A stretch of DNA of 51,129 nucleotides from Acidimicrobiaceae bacterium (lineage in GTDB: Bacteria > Actinomycetota > Acidimicrobiia > Acidimicrobiales > Acidimicrobiaceae). The translations under genes were made by a program, and so were the position numbers. Under the pieces are notes generated by a model, which worked only from the letters and a program-made list of their open reading frames with translations, made no database searches and was not told where the DNA came from. This document shows, piece after piece, positions 1-9,515 of the stretch. The stretch covers positions 1-51,129 of the forward strand of contig JABEUN010000049.1 in the NCBI GenBank assembly GCA_013044385.1, read 5' to 3'. Each line of letters starts with the position of its first letter. Position 1 is the first letter of the stretch.

Positions 1-432
1 AACGATGGGCTTATTCAGAGTTATTGCGCCGGTCGAGCCGTAGAACTGCGCATCTCCGAAACTGAAGATTCCCCCGTCAGACGCGACCAGCCAGTAACCG
101 GCTCTATCCGCGGTCGCCGCCATGCCCACTATTGGCCGGTTGAGCGTGGTTCCGGCTAGTTGACCCCTGCTTGGAACGTTGAAGGCGTACACGGCCCCGT
201 TCTGGCCGACCATGTCGTACCCAGTGATACCGGTAAAACTTGCATTCGAGGCCGATCTGCTGAGACTTCGGGATGGGACGGTGGAGGAGTTTATCGTCTG
301 CAGTCCCGTAACGAGAGCCACAAGTAGGAAGGAGACCGGAGCAACCCTGGCCAGAGTTGCCCTTATCATTCGTAATGATCTCGAAATGGACGTACCTAAC
401 TTCAACTTCGACAGCTCCTCATCGTCAACCAT
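1..432 (-). CDS. Secreted repeat protein, N-terminal part (truncated by window edge)
   Basis: The minus strand is open from an ATG at 432 to the window edge, about 144 residues, so the C-terminus is missing. Residues about 20-48 read as a basic stretch followed by a hydrophobic core (VAPVSFLLVALVTGL), consistent with a signal peptide or N-terminal anchor, followed by a Ser/Thr-rich linker. Then come copies of a roughly 40-residue repeat: a divergent one (GYDMVGQNGAVYAF) and a canonical one (GYWLVASDGGIFSFGDAQF followed by YGSTG). This beta-propeller-like repeat is common in secreted proteins of Acidimicrobiia, often multi-copy and fused to lytic or cell-surface domains. The function cannot be told from this fragment. 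No strong Shine-Dalgarno is visible before the ATG; an in-frame GTG at 447 is the alternative start. Translation is directly seen; location outside the cell is inferred. Confidence 0.72.
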   Translation of the reverse strand, partial: MVDDEELSKLKLGTSISRSLRMIRATLARVAPVSFLLVALVTGLQTINSSTVPSRSLSRSASNASFTGITGYDMVGQNGAVYAFNVPSRGQLAGTTLNRPIVGMAATADRAGYWLVASDGGIFSFGDAQFYGSTGAITLNKPIV

Positions 433-626
433 GTTCCAAAACCGCACGATGGGTTATCGACTCGTTTCAACCCTTGCTGAACACCGTAAATGATGAACGC
501 GCAAATTTATGACGTAGTTGATGTATTTCTGAAGATTCTCATCTCTAGTTGGGTTCGCGCTCCCTGACTTGTCATGGGCGCTGTGAGCGGTAATGCAAGG
601 CACTTCAATCGATGCGGAGGATTCTT

Positions 627-1967
627 CTAGTTGTCTATGAGGAGTTCTGCTACTCGGTATGCGAGATCGAGGCTCTGCTTGGCATTCAACCTAGGATCGC
701 AGATTGTGTTGTAGTTGGAGTCGAGCTCCTCCATCATCACCTCTGCCGATCCGCCAAGACATTCGGTTACGTCGTCACCGGTTAGTTCGATGTGAACACC
801 CCCTGGCCATGTACCGAGCGCCCGGTGCACCTCGAAGAACCCCTTTATCTCATCGAGTACCTCCTCAAGCCGTCTGGTCTTGAAGCCGTTATCGGAGACA
901 AAAGTGTTGCCGTGCATCGGGTCACAGGCCCAGACGACAGGGAAACCCTCCTTCCTCACCGCTTCAACGAGGGGAGGAAGGACCTCCCTAATCTGATTGT
1001 GGCCCATTCGGGATATGAGTGTGAGTCGACCCGGTCTCTGTTTCGGATCGAGAATCGAGCAGAGATCAATCAGTTCTGAGGTGGTGGTCTTCGGCCCCAC
1101 TTTGCAGCCAATTGGATTCGAGATCCCCGACAGGAAACGTATGTGGGCACCGTCGGGCTGACGGGTGCGTTCTCCCACCCAGAGCATGTGGGCCGAGAGA
1201 TCATAAAAGCTATCGGTGTTGGGCTCCTGTTGGGTGAGAGCCGACTCGTATCCGAGGAGCAGCGCTTCGTGGCTGGTCCAGAAGTCGACCTGTCCTAGTG
1301 CCCTCTCTGCACCGAGGTCGATCCCGCAGGCGGCCATAAACTTCAAAGCTCGGGTTATCTCAGACGCAACAACTTCGTACCGCTCTCCCTCGGGTGAGGC
1401 TGCAACGAACTCCTGGTTCCAGTTGTGTACTTGGGAGAGGTCCGAGAACCCCCCTTTGGTGAAGGAGCGCAGCAAATTGAGCGTTGCAGCGGAGATGTCG
1501 TAGGCCTGGAGCAGGCGTTGAGGGTCGGGTCGTCGAGCCTCAACGTCGAAAGCATCATCGTGAATGATATGTCCCCTGAAGCTCGGGAGCTCGAGGTCCC
1601 TGAATTTCTCGGTCGGAGACGACCTCGGCTTGGCGTACTGTCCAGCCATCCTGCCCAATTTGATCACCGGTACGCCGGACGAGTAAGTGAGAACGACGGC
1701 CATCTGCAGGATTACCTTCAATCGCCGTTTTACAGACGAGGCGGAATGGTCGTAGAAGGATTCGGCGCAGTCACCAGCCTGGAGAAGGAACGCTCTACCT
1801 CTGGCTGCCCCGGCGAGAGCCTCGGTCAGCGACCTGACCTCATTGGGGAAGACCAAGGGGGGATAGCTGGAGAGCTCCTTGGTGGCTGATTCAAGCGCGA
1901 CCGGGTCGGGCCAATCGGGTTGTTGAGCTGCGGGATACTCCGTCCAATCCCACGGTGTCCAAACCAT
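627..1967 (-). CDS. aroG: 3-deoxy-7-phosphoheptulonate synthase, class II (DAHP synthase)
   Basis: Catalyses condensation of phosphoenolpyruvate and erythrose 4-phosphate, the first step of the shikimate pathway, in the cytoplasm. The 446-residue protein has class II (plant/actinobacterial) signatures: PAAQQPDWPDP near residues 12-22, FLLQAGDCAESF near 60-71 with the conserved metal-ligand Cys, GRMAGQYAKPRS near 106, and later GPKTTTSEL, SRMGHNQIR, ACDPMHGNT and HIELTGDDVTECLGG. The length fits the family. I chose the ATG at 1967 because AGGAAGAG lies about 7 bases upstream; the frame stays open to an ATG at 2027 (20 more very basic residues), but that one has no visible ribosome site. It is divergent from the LLM oxidoreductase gene. 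The gene symbol varies between annotations (aroG/aroF). Confidence 0.95.
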   Translation of the reverse strand: MVWTPWDWTEYPAAQQPDWPDPVALESATKELSSYPPLVFPNEVRSLTEALAGAARGRAFLLQAGDCAESFYDHSASSVKRRLKVILQMAVVLTYSSGVPVIKLGRMAGQYAKPRSSPTEKFRDLELPSFRGHIIHDDAFDVEARRPDPQRLLQAYDISAATLNLLRSFTKGGFSDLSQVHNWNQEFVAASPEGERYEVVASEITRALKFMAACGIDLGAERALGQVDFWTSHEALLLGYESALTQQEPNTDSFYDLSAHMLWVGERTRQPDGAHIRFLSGISNPIGCKVGPKTTTSELIDLCSILDPKQRPGRLTLISRMGHNQIREVLPPLVEAVRKEGFPVVWACDPMHGNTFVSDNGFKTRRLEEVLDEIKGFFEVHRALGTWPGGVHIELTGDDVTECLGGSAEVMMEELDSNYNTICDPRLNAKQSLDLAYRVAELLIDN

Positions 1968-2124
1968 CTTTGGTCTCTTCCTTTTCCTCTGCGATACAGC
2001 AGATCTGCGGCGCGGGTTGCTATCCATCGTAGTGGTTTGTTGTCCACACCCTGAATTTCCTTGTGCTCATCCGAGTTCGCCGTGGTGATGCAGCCTGAAC
2101 GGTTCAGTGGCTTAGATTGATCCC

Positions 2125-3054
2125 ATGCCAGCGTTTAGATTCGGGGTGCAGTTGAACGCTGCATCCTCCGGGAGAGATTGGATCCAGTTGACGAGGCGGG
2201 CAGAAGAACTCGGCTTCTCTACCTTCATGGTTCCCGATCATTTCGATTCCCAGCTCTCACCGATTTCAGCACTCGCCTACGCAGCAGCGACGACCAACAT
2301 GATCAACCTTGGTCCTTTGGTAATGTCGAATGACTACCGACACCCTCTGGTGCTTGCAAGGGAGGCGGCAACACTCGCCTCGCTGAGCGGGGGGAGACTG
2401 GAGCTAGGAATTGGTGCGGGGTGGATGAAATCGGACTACGAACAGTCCGGATTACTGTTCGATCCGCCCGGACGACGAATCTCGAGACTGGTTGAGTCGA
2501 TCGAAGTTATGAAGGCGTTGTGGGATGGTGGGCCGGTCGACTACCAAGGGGAGTTCTATAGTCTCGCTGCGGCGACCAGTTATCCAGAGGTGCCTCTTTC
2601 GGAGCGACCAAGACTCACCATTGGCGGTGGCGGTAGGAGAGTACTGGACGTAGCTGCACGTTATGCCGACGTGGTAGGTATAAATCCAAATCTGGCGGCT
2701 GGGAAGATAGGAACTGATCTGCTCGAAGAGGTGACGCCCGACAAGTTCGATGAGCGTGTAGCTCATGTGAAAGAGAGTCTGGACAAATATGGGAGGGCGG
2801 CAGAGCTCCAATGTCTTACCTTCATGAGCGCTGTGGTCGATGATTCCAAGGGCTGGATCGAGTCGATGTCAACAGCCGTCGGTGTCGATCCGGACGTTGC
2901 CTCAGCGGTGCCAATCATTTTGTATGGCAGCATTGAACAGATTATCGATCAGATCGAGCGCCGACGTGAGCGCTACGGGTTCTCCTACTGGGTGGTACAC
3001 CAGCATGAGATGGAATCCTTCGCCCCGGTTGTCGGGGCATTGACAGGGCGGTAG
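2125..3054 (+). CDS. LLM-class F420-dependent oxidoreductase
   Basis: A 309-residue TIM-barrel protein of the luciferase-like monooxygenase superfamily. Visible features are the N-terminal FRFGVQLN strand, the early helix AEELGFSTFMVPDHF with the conserved Asp-His, the central block LASLSGGRLELGIGAGW followed by Y and G residues typical of the F420-binding subgroup, and FDPPGRRISRLVE. In actinobacteria such proteins usually use coenzyme F420 rather than FMN; the substrate cannot be told. The stop at 3052-3054 is followed three bases later by the nadD start, so the two are probably cotranscribed. F420 dependence is inferred from family resemblance only; no F420 biosynthesis genes are in the window. 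Confidence 0.85.
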   Translation: MPAFRFGVQLNAASSGRDWIQLTRRAEELGFSTFMVPDHFDSQLSPISALAYAAATTNMINLGPLVMSNDYRHPLVLAREAATLASLSGGRLELGIGAGWMKSDYEQSGLLFDPPGRRISRLVESIEVMKALWDGGPVDYQGEFYSLAAATSYPEVPLSERPRLTIGGGGRRVLDVAARYADVVGINPNLAAGKIGTDLLEEVTPDKFDERVAHVKESLDKYGRAAELQCLTFMSAVVDDSKGWIESMSTAVGVDPDVASAVPIILYGSIEQIIDQIERRRERYGFSYWVVHQHEMESFAPVVGALTGR

Positions 3055-3056
3055 GA

Positions 3057-3662
3057 GTGGCCAGAATCGGTGTCTTTGGCGGGACCTTCGACCCAATTCA
3101 CTACGGTCACCTCGCGGCCGCCGTGAACGCCCGACACGCTGCGGGACTTGACCGGGTCCTCTTGGTTGTGGCGAACCTACCCTGGCAGAAGGAGGGAGAC
3201 CGGGATCTCACCTCGGCCGTTGCGAGATTCGGTTTGGTCAGAGAGGCGGTAGTGGGGGTAGCCGGCCTGGAAGCGTCGGACATAGAGATCATCCGCGGCG
3301 GGACCTCTTACACCATAGACACCCTCGTGGAGTTACGAGAGAAGTCGGCCGAAGACGAGTACTTCTTAATTGTCGGTGCGGATGCAGCTGCGGGGATCAC
3401 TTCGTGGGAGCGGTGTGAGGACCTTCCCAAGTTCGCTCGTCTTGTAGTTGTGAACCGGCCAGGTCATCCAAAACCGTCAAACATAGGCGAATTTGACTCT
3501 CCAATATTTGCCGAGATTCCGTCACTTGCAATCTCGTCAACCGACATCAGGCAGAGGGTAGCTGATGGTAGACCGCTGGAGTATCTGCTTCCACCGGGGG
3601 CGGTGGAATATATACGTCGAAACGGACTATATCGGGTGGGTTCTCGGTTGTATAGTGAGTGA
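3057..3662 (+). CDS. nadD: Nicotinate-nucleotide adenylyltransferase
   Basis: Adenylates nicotinate mononucleotide to deamido-NAD in the de novo and Preiss-Handler NAD routes. The 201-residue protein has the nucleotidyltransferase signature GGTFDPIHYGH near residues 7-17 with the HxGH-type histidines, the mid-protein LIVGADAAAGITSWERCEDL, and the C-terminal ISSTDIRQRV motif, followed by LEYLLPPGAVEYI. The length is normal for NadD. The GTG start at 3057 sits two bases after the stop of the oxidoreductase gene, with GGTAGGA acting as a close ribosome site. In actinobacteria nadD is commonly followed by rsfS, as here, though with a 406-base gap. Confidence 0.95.
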   Translation: MARIGVFGGTFDPIHYGHLAAAVNARHAAGLDRVLLVVANLPWQKEGDRDLTSAVARFGLVREAVVGVAGLEASDIEIIRGGTSYTIDTLVELREKSAEDEYFLIVGADAAAGITSWERCEDLPKFARLVVVNRPGHPKPSNIGEFDSPIFAEIPSLAISSTDIRQRVADGRPLEYLLPPGAVEYIRRNGLYRVGSRLYSE

Positions 3663-4068
3663 ATTGACATTCCGGCGGCGATACCCGAGACCGAGTGCAC
3701 CATGGTCGTGACGTTTGGTGCTGGCTCTTGACTCCTGTTGGTGACCACTTTTTGGCCCATGCCGGAGTGGGTGATCGCCGATTGTCCAGGTACTGGCCCT
3801 CCTATCCGATCGGAATCCTTGGCTCAATGCAGACACTTGGGCAAGTAGACTGCTTCGGCGCGGAGATTTGCCTTACCGGTATCAAAGGGCGTTCGCCGGT
3901 AGCGGATGTGACGAAGTAGATGCCATTGGGAATCGACTCCGCTTCCGAATCTCGTACAGACGATCTGATCGTGGTTCTTAGCCTGCAACGTCTGGTTCTG
4001 GGTCTGGTTACGAATAGTGCCAGAGGTTTCGTACTAACCGTGAAGTAGCGAAGGAAAGGTGGAAGTAG
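3663..4068 (+). other. nadD-rsfS intergenic gap, no convincing gene
   Basis: About 400 bases separate nadD and rsfS. A 74-codon frame (3695-3919, +) and a 42-codon frame (3920-4048, + ) exist, but neither has a convincing ribosome site or a recognisable sequence. The minus-strand frames also look non-coding. An AG-rich block at about 4049-4066 (GGAAAGGTGG) serves as ribosome site of rsfS. The space could hold the rsfS promoter or the remnant of a lost gene; I see nothing stronger. Confidence 0.4.
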
Positions 4069-4566
4069 TTGAGCGAACGACCTAGGTCAGGGCGTAACAG
4101 AGCGTCCCGCGTGGTGTTTCTGCACCCCGAGGCGGTTAAAGTCCAGGACGTGGATCTGGACTTGAGTCAGGTCGCAATCCTTGCAGCCGACGCAGCGTCT
4201 TCGAAGAAGGCTCGGGCAACTCGGGTTCTCGACGTGTCCAAGCTGCATAGCCTGGTTGATCTGTTCGTTATAACGTCGGCTTCCAATCCTCGCCAGATTC
4301 GTTCGATTGTGGACGCAGTCGAGGAGACCATTCGTCTTGCCGGCGGAGGTAGCCCCATGTCAAAAGAGGGCTTAGAAGGTGCTGAGTGGATCCTGCTCGA
4401 CTACGCCGGAGTTGTGGTGCACGTGTTCTCCGAGGAGGCACGGAAGTTTTACGACCTCGAGAGGCTCTGGTCAGATGGCGAAGTCGTCTACTCTCCGGTG
4501 TCTGATGAGGACGGCGAGTCCGATTTCAAAGATCCTGAACTCCTCTTCGACGAGGTCGTCTCCTAG
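4069..4566 (+). CDS. rsfS: Ribosome silencing factor RsfS (Iojap family)
   Basis: Binds ribosomal protein L14 and blocks 30S-50S joining, lowering translation in starvation. Residues about 45-145 carry the Iojap/DUF143 domain: ATRVLDVSKLHSLVDLFVI, TSASNPRQIRSIVDAVEE, GAEWILLDYAGVVVHVF and the C-terminal EEARKFYDLERLW. The TTG at 4069 has a purine-rich GGAAAGGTGGAAG upstream and gives an unusually long, basic N-terminus of about 27 residues. The GTG at 4150 would give a typical-length protein but has a poorly placed ribosome site (AGGAC directly before it). The acidic C-terminal tail is longer than usual. Family assignment is firm; the exact start is not. Confidence 0.92.
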   Translation: MSERPRSGRNRASRVVFLHPEAVKVQDVDLDLSQVAILAADAASSKKARATRVLDVSKLHSLVDLFVITSASNPRQIRSIVDAVEETIRLAGGGSPMSKEGLEGAEWILLDYAGVVVHVFSEEARKFYDLERLWSDGEVVYSPVSDEDGESDFKDPELLFDEVVS

Positions 4567-4761
4567 GCTGTGACTCCCGCCTCTTTCTGATCGACTTGAG
4601 AGTTGGCCATCCACTAGCACGGACTGGGCCGTCGAGCGGGCTCGTTTGGTGAGGAGTTTGTTCGCTCCTTTGCATCCATATCTGTTCGCGCTGAGTCGAT
4701 CGGTCGGCGAGGCAAATAGGTTGTGCATCTGGGAGAGTCCGATTTGAGAGGGTGAAGGTAA

Positions 4762-5580
4762 TTGAGGTTCGCAACACTGCGTCATAATGGGTCCAACGCT
4801 GCAGCCGTGCGAGAAGGTGACGAATATTCGATCCTTCCATACGGTGACGTGTCGGAGTTGCTCCGCTCAGGAGTCAGCCTGGACACACTTACCCCAATAG
4901 CAAAGGTTCCGGTCAGTGCCGCCGACTATGCCCCGGTAGTTACAACTGCGAGCAAGGTGATCTGCCTCGGTTTGAACTACCAGGACCATGTTGCTGAGAT
5001 GGGTAGGAAAAGCGCCGGAGTGCCAACGCTCTTTGCTAAGTATTCCGAGACCCTGATGGGGGCTTTCGACGATCTCGTGCTACCCCCAATCTCGGCCACG
5101 GTCGATTGGGAGGTCGAATTAGGGGTGATCATAGGTCGAAAAGCCAGGAATGTGTCTTTAGAGGAGGCAGAGAGCCACATCGCCGGTTTCACCGTGGTAA
5201 ACGATGTTTCTATGAGGGACTTCCAGAGGCGCACCTCACAGTTTTTGCAGGGGAAGATGTTCGAGGCGACCACTCCAGTTGGCCCTGAAATGGTGACGCC
5301 GGACGAGGTAGACCTCGCAAGGGACCTTAGAGTTACAACTGAACTCGATGGCGAGATCATGCAGGACTCACGTACATCCCACCACATCACCACTGTGGCC
5401 GAAGCCATCTCATACATCAGTTCCATCATCACCCTTCAGCCGGGGGACTTAATCCTGATGGGTACACCTGGTGGAGTCGGAGACGGTAGGGACCCGAAGG
5501 TCTTCATGAAGCCCGGTCAGACTTTGGTGACCAGGATTGAGGGAATCGGCGAGATGCGAAACAGTGTGATTGCTGGCTAG
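4762..5580 (+). CDS. Fumarylacetoacetate hydrolase family protein
   Basis: A 272-residue member of the FAH superfamily, which cleaves or hydrates beta-diketo acids and related compounds using a divalent metal. Visible landmarks are KVICLGLNYQDHVAEMG (about 73-89), FAKYSETLMG, the metal-binding DWEVELGVIIGRKARNV (about 115-131, Glu ligands), VVNDVSMRDFQRR (Asp ligand), and the closing GDLILMGTPGGVGDG. Substrate range in this family (fumarylpyruvate, acylpyruvate, homoprotocatechuate derivatives, oxaloacetate) cannot be read from sequence alone. The TTG at 4762 follows GAGGGTGAAGG at good spacing. The 195 bases upstream hold no gene. The stop codon overlaps the stop of the opposing small gene. 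Confidence 0.9.
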   Translation: MRFATLRHNGSNAAAVREGDEYSILPYGDVSELLRSGVSLDTLTPIAKVPVSAADYAPVVTTASKVICLGLNYQDHVAEMGRKSAGVPTLFAKYSETLMGAFDDLVLPPISATVDWEVELGVIIGRKARNVSLEEAESHIAGFTVVNDVSMRDFQRRTSQFLQGKMFEATTPVGPEMVTPDEVDLARDLRVTTELDGEIMQDSRTSHHITTVAEAISYISSIITLQPGDLILMGTPGGVGDGRDPKVFMKPGQTLVTRIEGIGEMRNSVIAG

Positions 5581-5771
5581 CTTGCTAGGGCTATCGCTTT
5601 CACCCTTGCTAGAGGGAGGAAGGAGTCGGTCTCGCCACTTAGAAGCCAAAGCGTCTGACGGGTTCCCCGGCATGCCGAGACGAGTAGGGCGTCGATCGTC
5701 TGATCCTCTGTTCTGACAATTACCTGCTGGCCCTCGAAGTGGCGGATATTCATGATTTCACTGTTGCCCAC
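5577..5771 (-). CDS. Small uncharacterised protein (64 aa)
   Basis: A 64-codon minus-strand gene starting at GTG 5771, chosen because a near-perfect ribosome site (AAGGAGG) lies six bases upstream. The product includes HFEGQQVIVRTEDQTIDALL (about 12-31), then WLLSGETDSFLPLARVKAIALAS, and has the look of a small beta-barrel: alternating hydrophobics, no membrane segment, no signal peptide. I do not recognise the family. It converges on the FAH-family gene, and their stop codons share a CTAG, leaving no room for a terminator between them. The strong ribosome site and sensible composition argue for a real gene; function unknown. Confidence 0.6.
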   Translation of the reverse strand: MGNSEIMNIRHFEGQQVIVRTEDQTIDALLVSACRGTRQTLWLLSGETDSFLPLARVKAIALAS

Positions 5772-6635
<864 letters not shown>

Positions 6636-6697
6636 CAGTTGTACACACAACACAAGGTGGTCCAGCGCCGCTCCCACCAGACGCTTGAGAGGCACGT

Positions 6698-8989
6698 TTG
6701 GACACGTCTGTATCACGGCTGAGAGAGGAACTCATCGGTCGAGAGGATCTGATCGGAAGGGCTTGGACGAAGGCATTTACCAAGGGGGTAGATGCTTGGT
6801 TGACTGGCCTCCTTCCGTCTGCTGGCCGGGTCGCACTGGTGGCAGTCGGCTCGTACGGCCGGCAGGAGCTGTGTCCCTACTCGGATCTGGATGTCATATT
6901 TCTCCACGCCGGGTTGAAGCGTGTCGAAGACGTCGCGTCTGAAGTCTGGTATCCAATCTGGGACAGCGGTGTCGGGCTCGACCACAGCGTCAAGACACCT
7001 AGGGAGGCCATCGCTGTGGCCAAGACAGATCTGCGAGCCATGCTCGGTTTGGTTGACGTCCGGTACATAGCGGGTGACAAGGGACTCGCTGCGGAGCTCG
7101 GCTCCAAGGTGAATGCACTTTGGCAGCGTGACTGGAAGAAGTTTCTCCCCGAGATATCGATCTCAATGAAGAGTAGGCACAACAGCTCGGGCGAGTTGGC
7201 GTTCCTGTTGGAGCCAGATCTCAAGGAGTCCAAAGGTGGGTTGCGCGACTTCACCATCTATAGCGCTCTGTTGAGGGCTAGGAGCTTCGATGCGATCCCG
7301 GAGCCAAACCTAATGGAGGCGTCTGAGTGTATTTTGGCATCACGTGTCGAACTGCACCGTCGGGCCAACAAGGCCGAAGACCGCCTTCTCTTACAGGAGC
7401 AAGATCAAGTTGCGGCGTCGCTGGGCTACGGCGATGCCGATCAGCTCATGATGCAGGTCTCGGAGTCCGGGAGACGTATTGGCTACTCCGTTGCAGGCCT
7501 TGCCCGTCACGATCGAGCGCCTAAGCCCAAGGTGACGCCGTCTCAATTGACGCGGAATCCAAAGGTCCGCTATTCGGTCCGAGAAGGGGAGTTGGCGGTC
7601 GAGGTCCCAGAGGACGCCCGCCTTGGAGTGGCGGATGTATTGGAGATCGCCTCGTTGGCTGCCCATTTGATGCTTCCGATCTCCACGGGTTCGCTGATCG
7701 GCATAAGGGATCGGATCGACTACTCCGGCCAGCCTTGGCCAGAGGGTGCAGTATCGCAACTGGTCTCGCTCCTCGGCACGGGCAAGGAGGCGATCGATGC
7801 CATCGAATCCTTAGAGCACGTAGGCATTTTCTCGATACTCTTCCCAGAGTGGCCCATGGTGCGGTCGAAGCCGCAACGAAATGCTTATCACCGATTCACG
7901 GTGGACCGACACCTTCTGGAGGCTGCGTCCAATGCGTCCAAATTCCGTCGGGAGGTACACAGACCCGACCTGCTTTTGCTGGGCGCTCTGCTCCACGACA
8001 TAGGCAAAGGTGTGAGTGGTAAGGACCATACCGAAGCCGGTATCGAACTGCTGGTTCCAATTGCCACCAGGTTGGGCCTTTCTGAGAGGGATCGGGAGGT
8101 ACTTATCAAGCTGATCGAGCACCACCTGCTTTTAGCGGACATGGCGATGAGACGGGACGTGACAGATCCATCCACGGTCGAGCGCGTCGCTACTGCGGTG
8201 GGTGATGTAGAGACCCTGGAGCTTCTTTGGCGTCTAACCGAGGCTGATTCGTTGGCTACTGGTCCCGCCGCTTGGAGCCACTGGAAGGAGGCGCTGATCG
8301 TCGAACTCGTCGAGGGTGTTAGGGCCTACCTCGCCGGCGACCGGGTAGAAAGTGGCGTATCCAAGTACGATTCCGAGTTCCTAGATGAACTGGTAGCGTC
8401 CTCTGGCGAGGGATGTGCGGTCAGTGTCCGACCGGAGGGGCTTTTCGTGGCGGCTCCGGATAGGCCAGGCCTCTTTGCGGCCGTCACCGCGACGCTTTCC
8501 ATGGTGGGATTCTCGATTGTCGCGGCCGATGTCTTTAATCACAATGGAGTTGCCGTCGAGGCATTCCAGACCTTTAGCGAGTGGGCGGACGAGTCAAATT
8601 GGGAGAGGTTCAGGCGGGAACTCCCAAGGGCCATATCAAAGCCGGAGGAGATCGAGAAGAAGCTCGGGGAGCGTAGGAAGCACTACAGGAAGCGCCAGTA
8701 TGCGGCGGAATCTGTTCAACTTCCGCCGAAGGTCGTAATAGAGGCTGACGCCTCTGAGAGGGCAACAGTAGTCGAAGTGTGGGGACCGGATCGAATCGGT
8801 CTGCTGCACGAATTGACCAGAACCATCGCCGAGTCTGGACTCGACATACGCCATGCAAAGGTGTTGACGATGGGTGATGATGTCATCGACACGTTTTACT
8901 TAGTGGATTCAGACGGATCGAGGATCGTCGATGTTGATCGACTCGGCCAATTGGAAGATGATCTCCTCAAGGTGATAGTCAAGCCGTAG
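6698..8989 (+). CDS. glnD: [Protein-PII] uridylyl/adenylyltransferase
   Basis: Modifies and de-modifies PII in response to nitrogen status. The 763-residue protein has the expected order: nucleotidyltransferase domain with GSYGRQELCPYSDLDV (about 49-64), a helical linker containing SGELAFLLEPDLKESKGGLRD, an HD hydrolase domain with LLGALLHDIGKG (about 425-436) and IEHHLLLADMAMRRD, and two C-terminal ACT domains (about 587-640 beginning APDRPGLFAAVTATLS, and about 690-763 including GPDRIGLLHELTRTIAES). The TTG start at 6698 has GAGAGG close upstream. In actinobacteria GlnD often adenylylates rather than uridylylates; which applies here is not visible. It is likely cotranscribed with glnB. Confidence 0.95.
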   Translation: MDTSVSRLREELIGREDLIGRAWTKAFTKGVDAWLTGLLPSAGRVALVAVGSYGRQELCPYSDLDVIFLHAGLKRVEDVASEVWYPIWDSGVGLDHSVKTPREAIAVAKTDLRAMLGLVDVRYIAGDKGLAAELGSKVNALWQRDWKKFLPEISISMKSRHNSSGELAFLLEPDLKESKGGLRDFTIYSALLRARSFDAIPEPNLMEASECILASRVELHRRANKAEDRLLLQEQDQVAASLGYGDADQLMMQVSESGRRIGYSVAGLARHDRAPKPKVTPSQLTRNPKVRYSVREGELAVEVPEDARLGVADVLEIASLAAHLMLPISTGSLIGIRDRIDYSGQPWPEGAVSQLVSLLGTGKEAIDAIESLEHVGIFSILFPEWPMVRSKPQRNAYHRFTVDRHLLEAASNASKFRREVHRPDLLLLGALLHDIGKGVSGKDHTEAGIELLVPIATRLGLSERDREVLIKLIEHHLLLADMAMRRDVTDPSTVERVATAVGDVETLELLWRLTEADSLATGPAAWSHWKEALIVELVEGVRAYLAGDRVESGVSKYDSEFLDELVASSGEGCAVSVRPEGLFVAAPDRPGLFAAVTATLSMVGFSIVAADVFNHNGVAVEAFQTFSEWADESNWERFRRELPRAISKPEEIEKKLGERRKHYRKRQYAAESVQLPPKVVIEADASERATVVEVWGPDRIGLLHELTRTIAESGLDIRHAKVLTMGDDVIDTFYLVDSDGSRIVDVDRLGQLEDDLLKVIVKP

Positions 8990-9188
8990 CGAGCTGATTC
9001 TGTTCGTTTAGGTACTCAGTTTTACTCGACTCCCTCCGACCCGGGATATGCCACATTCGAGCACTGTCTCAGCTGCAGCCAGTGAGTAAAGTTTGGCTGG
9101 TTGGACAGTCGCCAGCTCGCCGTGGGAGTTCAACCATCAGCAACCATTACCGAGGGACGAATGATGTATCAGATCCACCTGGGATCCA

Positions 9189-9226
9189 CCGCCAGCAGTT
9201 GTTCGAGATCGAATAACTGCTGGCGG
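9189..9226. repeat. Perfect 17-bp hairpin without U-tract
   Basis: Bases 9189-9205 pair with 9210-9226 over 17 positions (16 Watson-Crick and one G-U), leaving a four-base loop AGAT. The outer arms are CCGCCAGCAGTT and AACTGCTGGCGG. Neither strand has a run of T after the stem, so it is not a textbook intrinsic terminator. It lies 200 bases past glnD, before the convergent amtB. Possible roles are a bidirectional terminator, an RNA-processing or stability stem, or the trace of a small mobile element. I see no second copy in this window. Confidence 0.7.
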
Positions 9227-9430
9227 GCAGGCGGTTGAGGATTCGGAAATCAACATGCCCTACTTCTGGACTTCCATTTTGTGCCTATCTGATTTTATAA
9301 AAGGCTAACAGGGGTAATCAGGTGCCGAGGTTTGTTGACGGCCCTTTTGGAAGCAACGACTACTCATTGCCCTGTACGAACCCAAAGTGTGCAGACTTTG
9401 CTTGAGTACTTCGGAGCCTTAAACGACAAA

Positions 9431-9485
9431 GCCCCTGGGAACTGGTTGTCGCCTCGCATTGCAAGCGCAAACCAGACCCAGGGGC
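9431..9485 (-). terminator. Likely intrinsic terminator of amtB
   Basis: GCCCCTGGG (9431-9439) pairs with CCCAGGGGC (9477-9485), and ACTGGTT/AACCAG extend the stem inward. On the minus strand the stem is followed by TTTGTCGTTT, a broken T-tract. It begins about 30 bases past the amtB stop, the right place for that gene. The long apical part (about 20 bases) is unusual for a simple terminator. Confidence 0.7.
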
Positions 9486-9515
9486 CAGTCGATATCTAGG
9501 GGGTATATCCCTTGG

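Larger units (their letters stand above)
8990..9515 (+). other. Intergenic region between convergent glnD and amtB
   Basis: Some 526 bases without a credible gene. It holds two strong inverted repeats, described separately: a 17-bp perfect-stem hairpin at 9189-9226 and the amtB terminator at 9431-9485. The rest shows no tRNA or conserved small RNA that I recognise. TATAAAAG at about 9295-9302 is AT-rich against the surroundings, but nothing ties it to a transcript. Confidence 0.4.

Noticed and set aside
3695-3919. 74-codon ORF between nadD and rsfS
   Set aside because: No ribosome site, random-looking composition, no recognisable motif.
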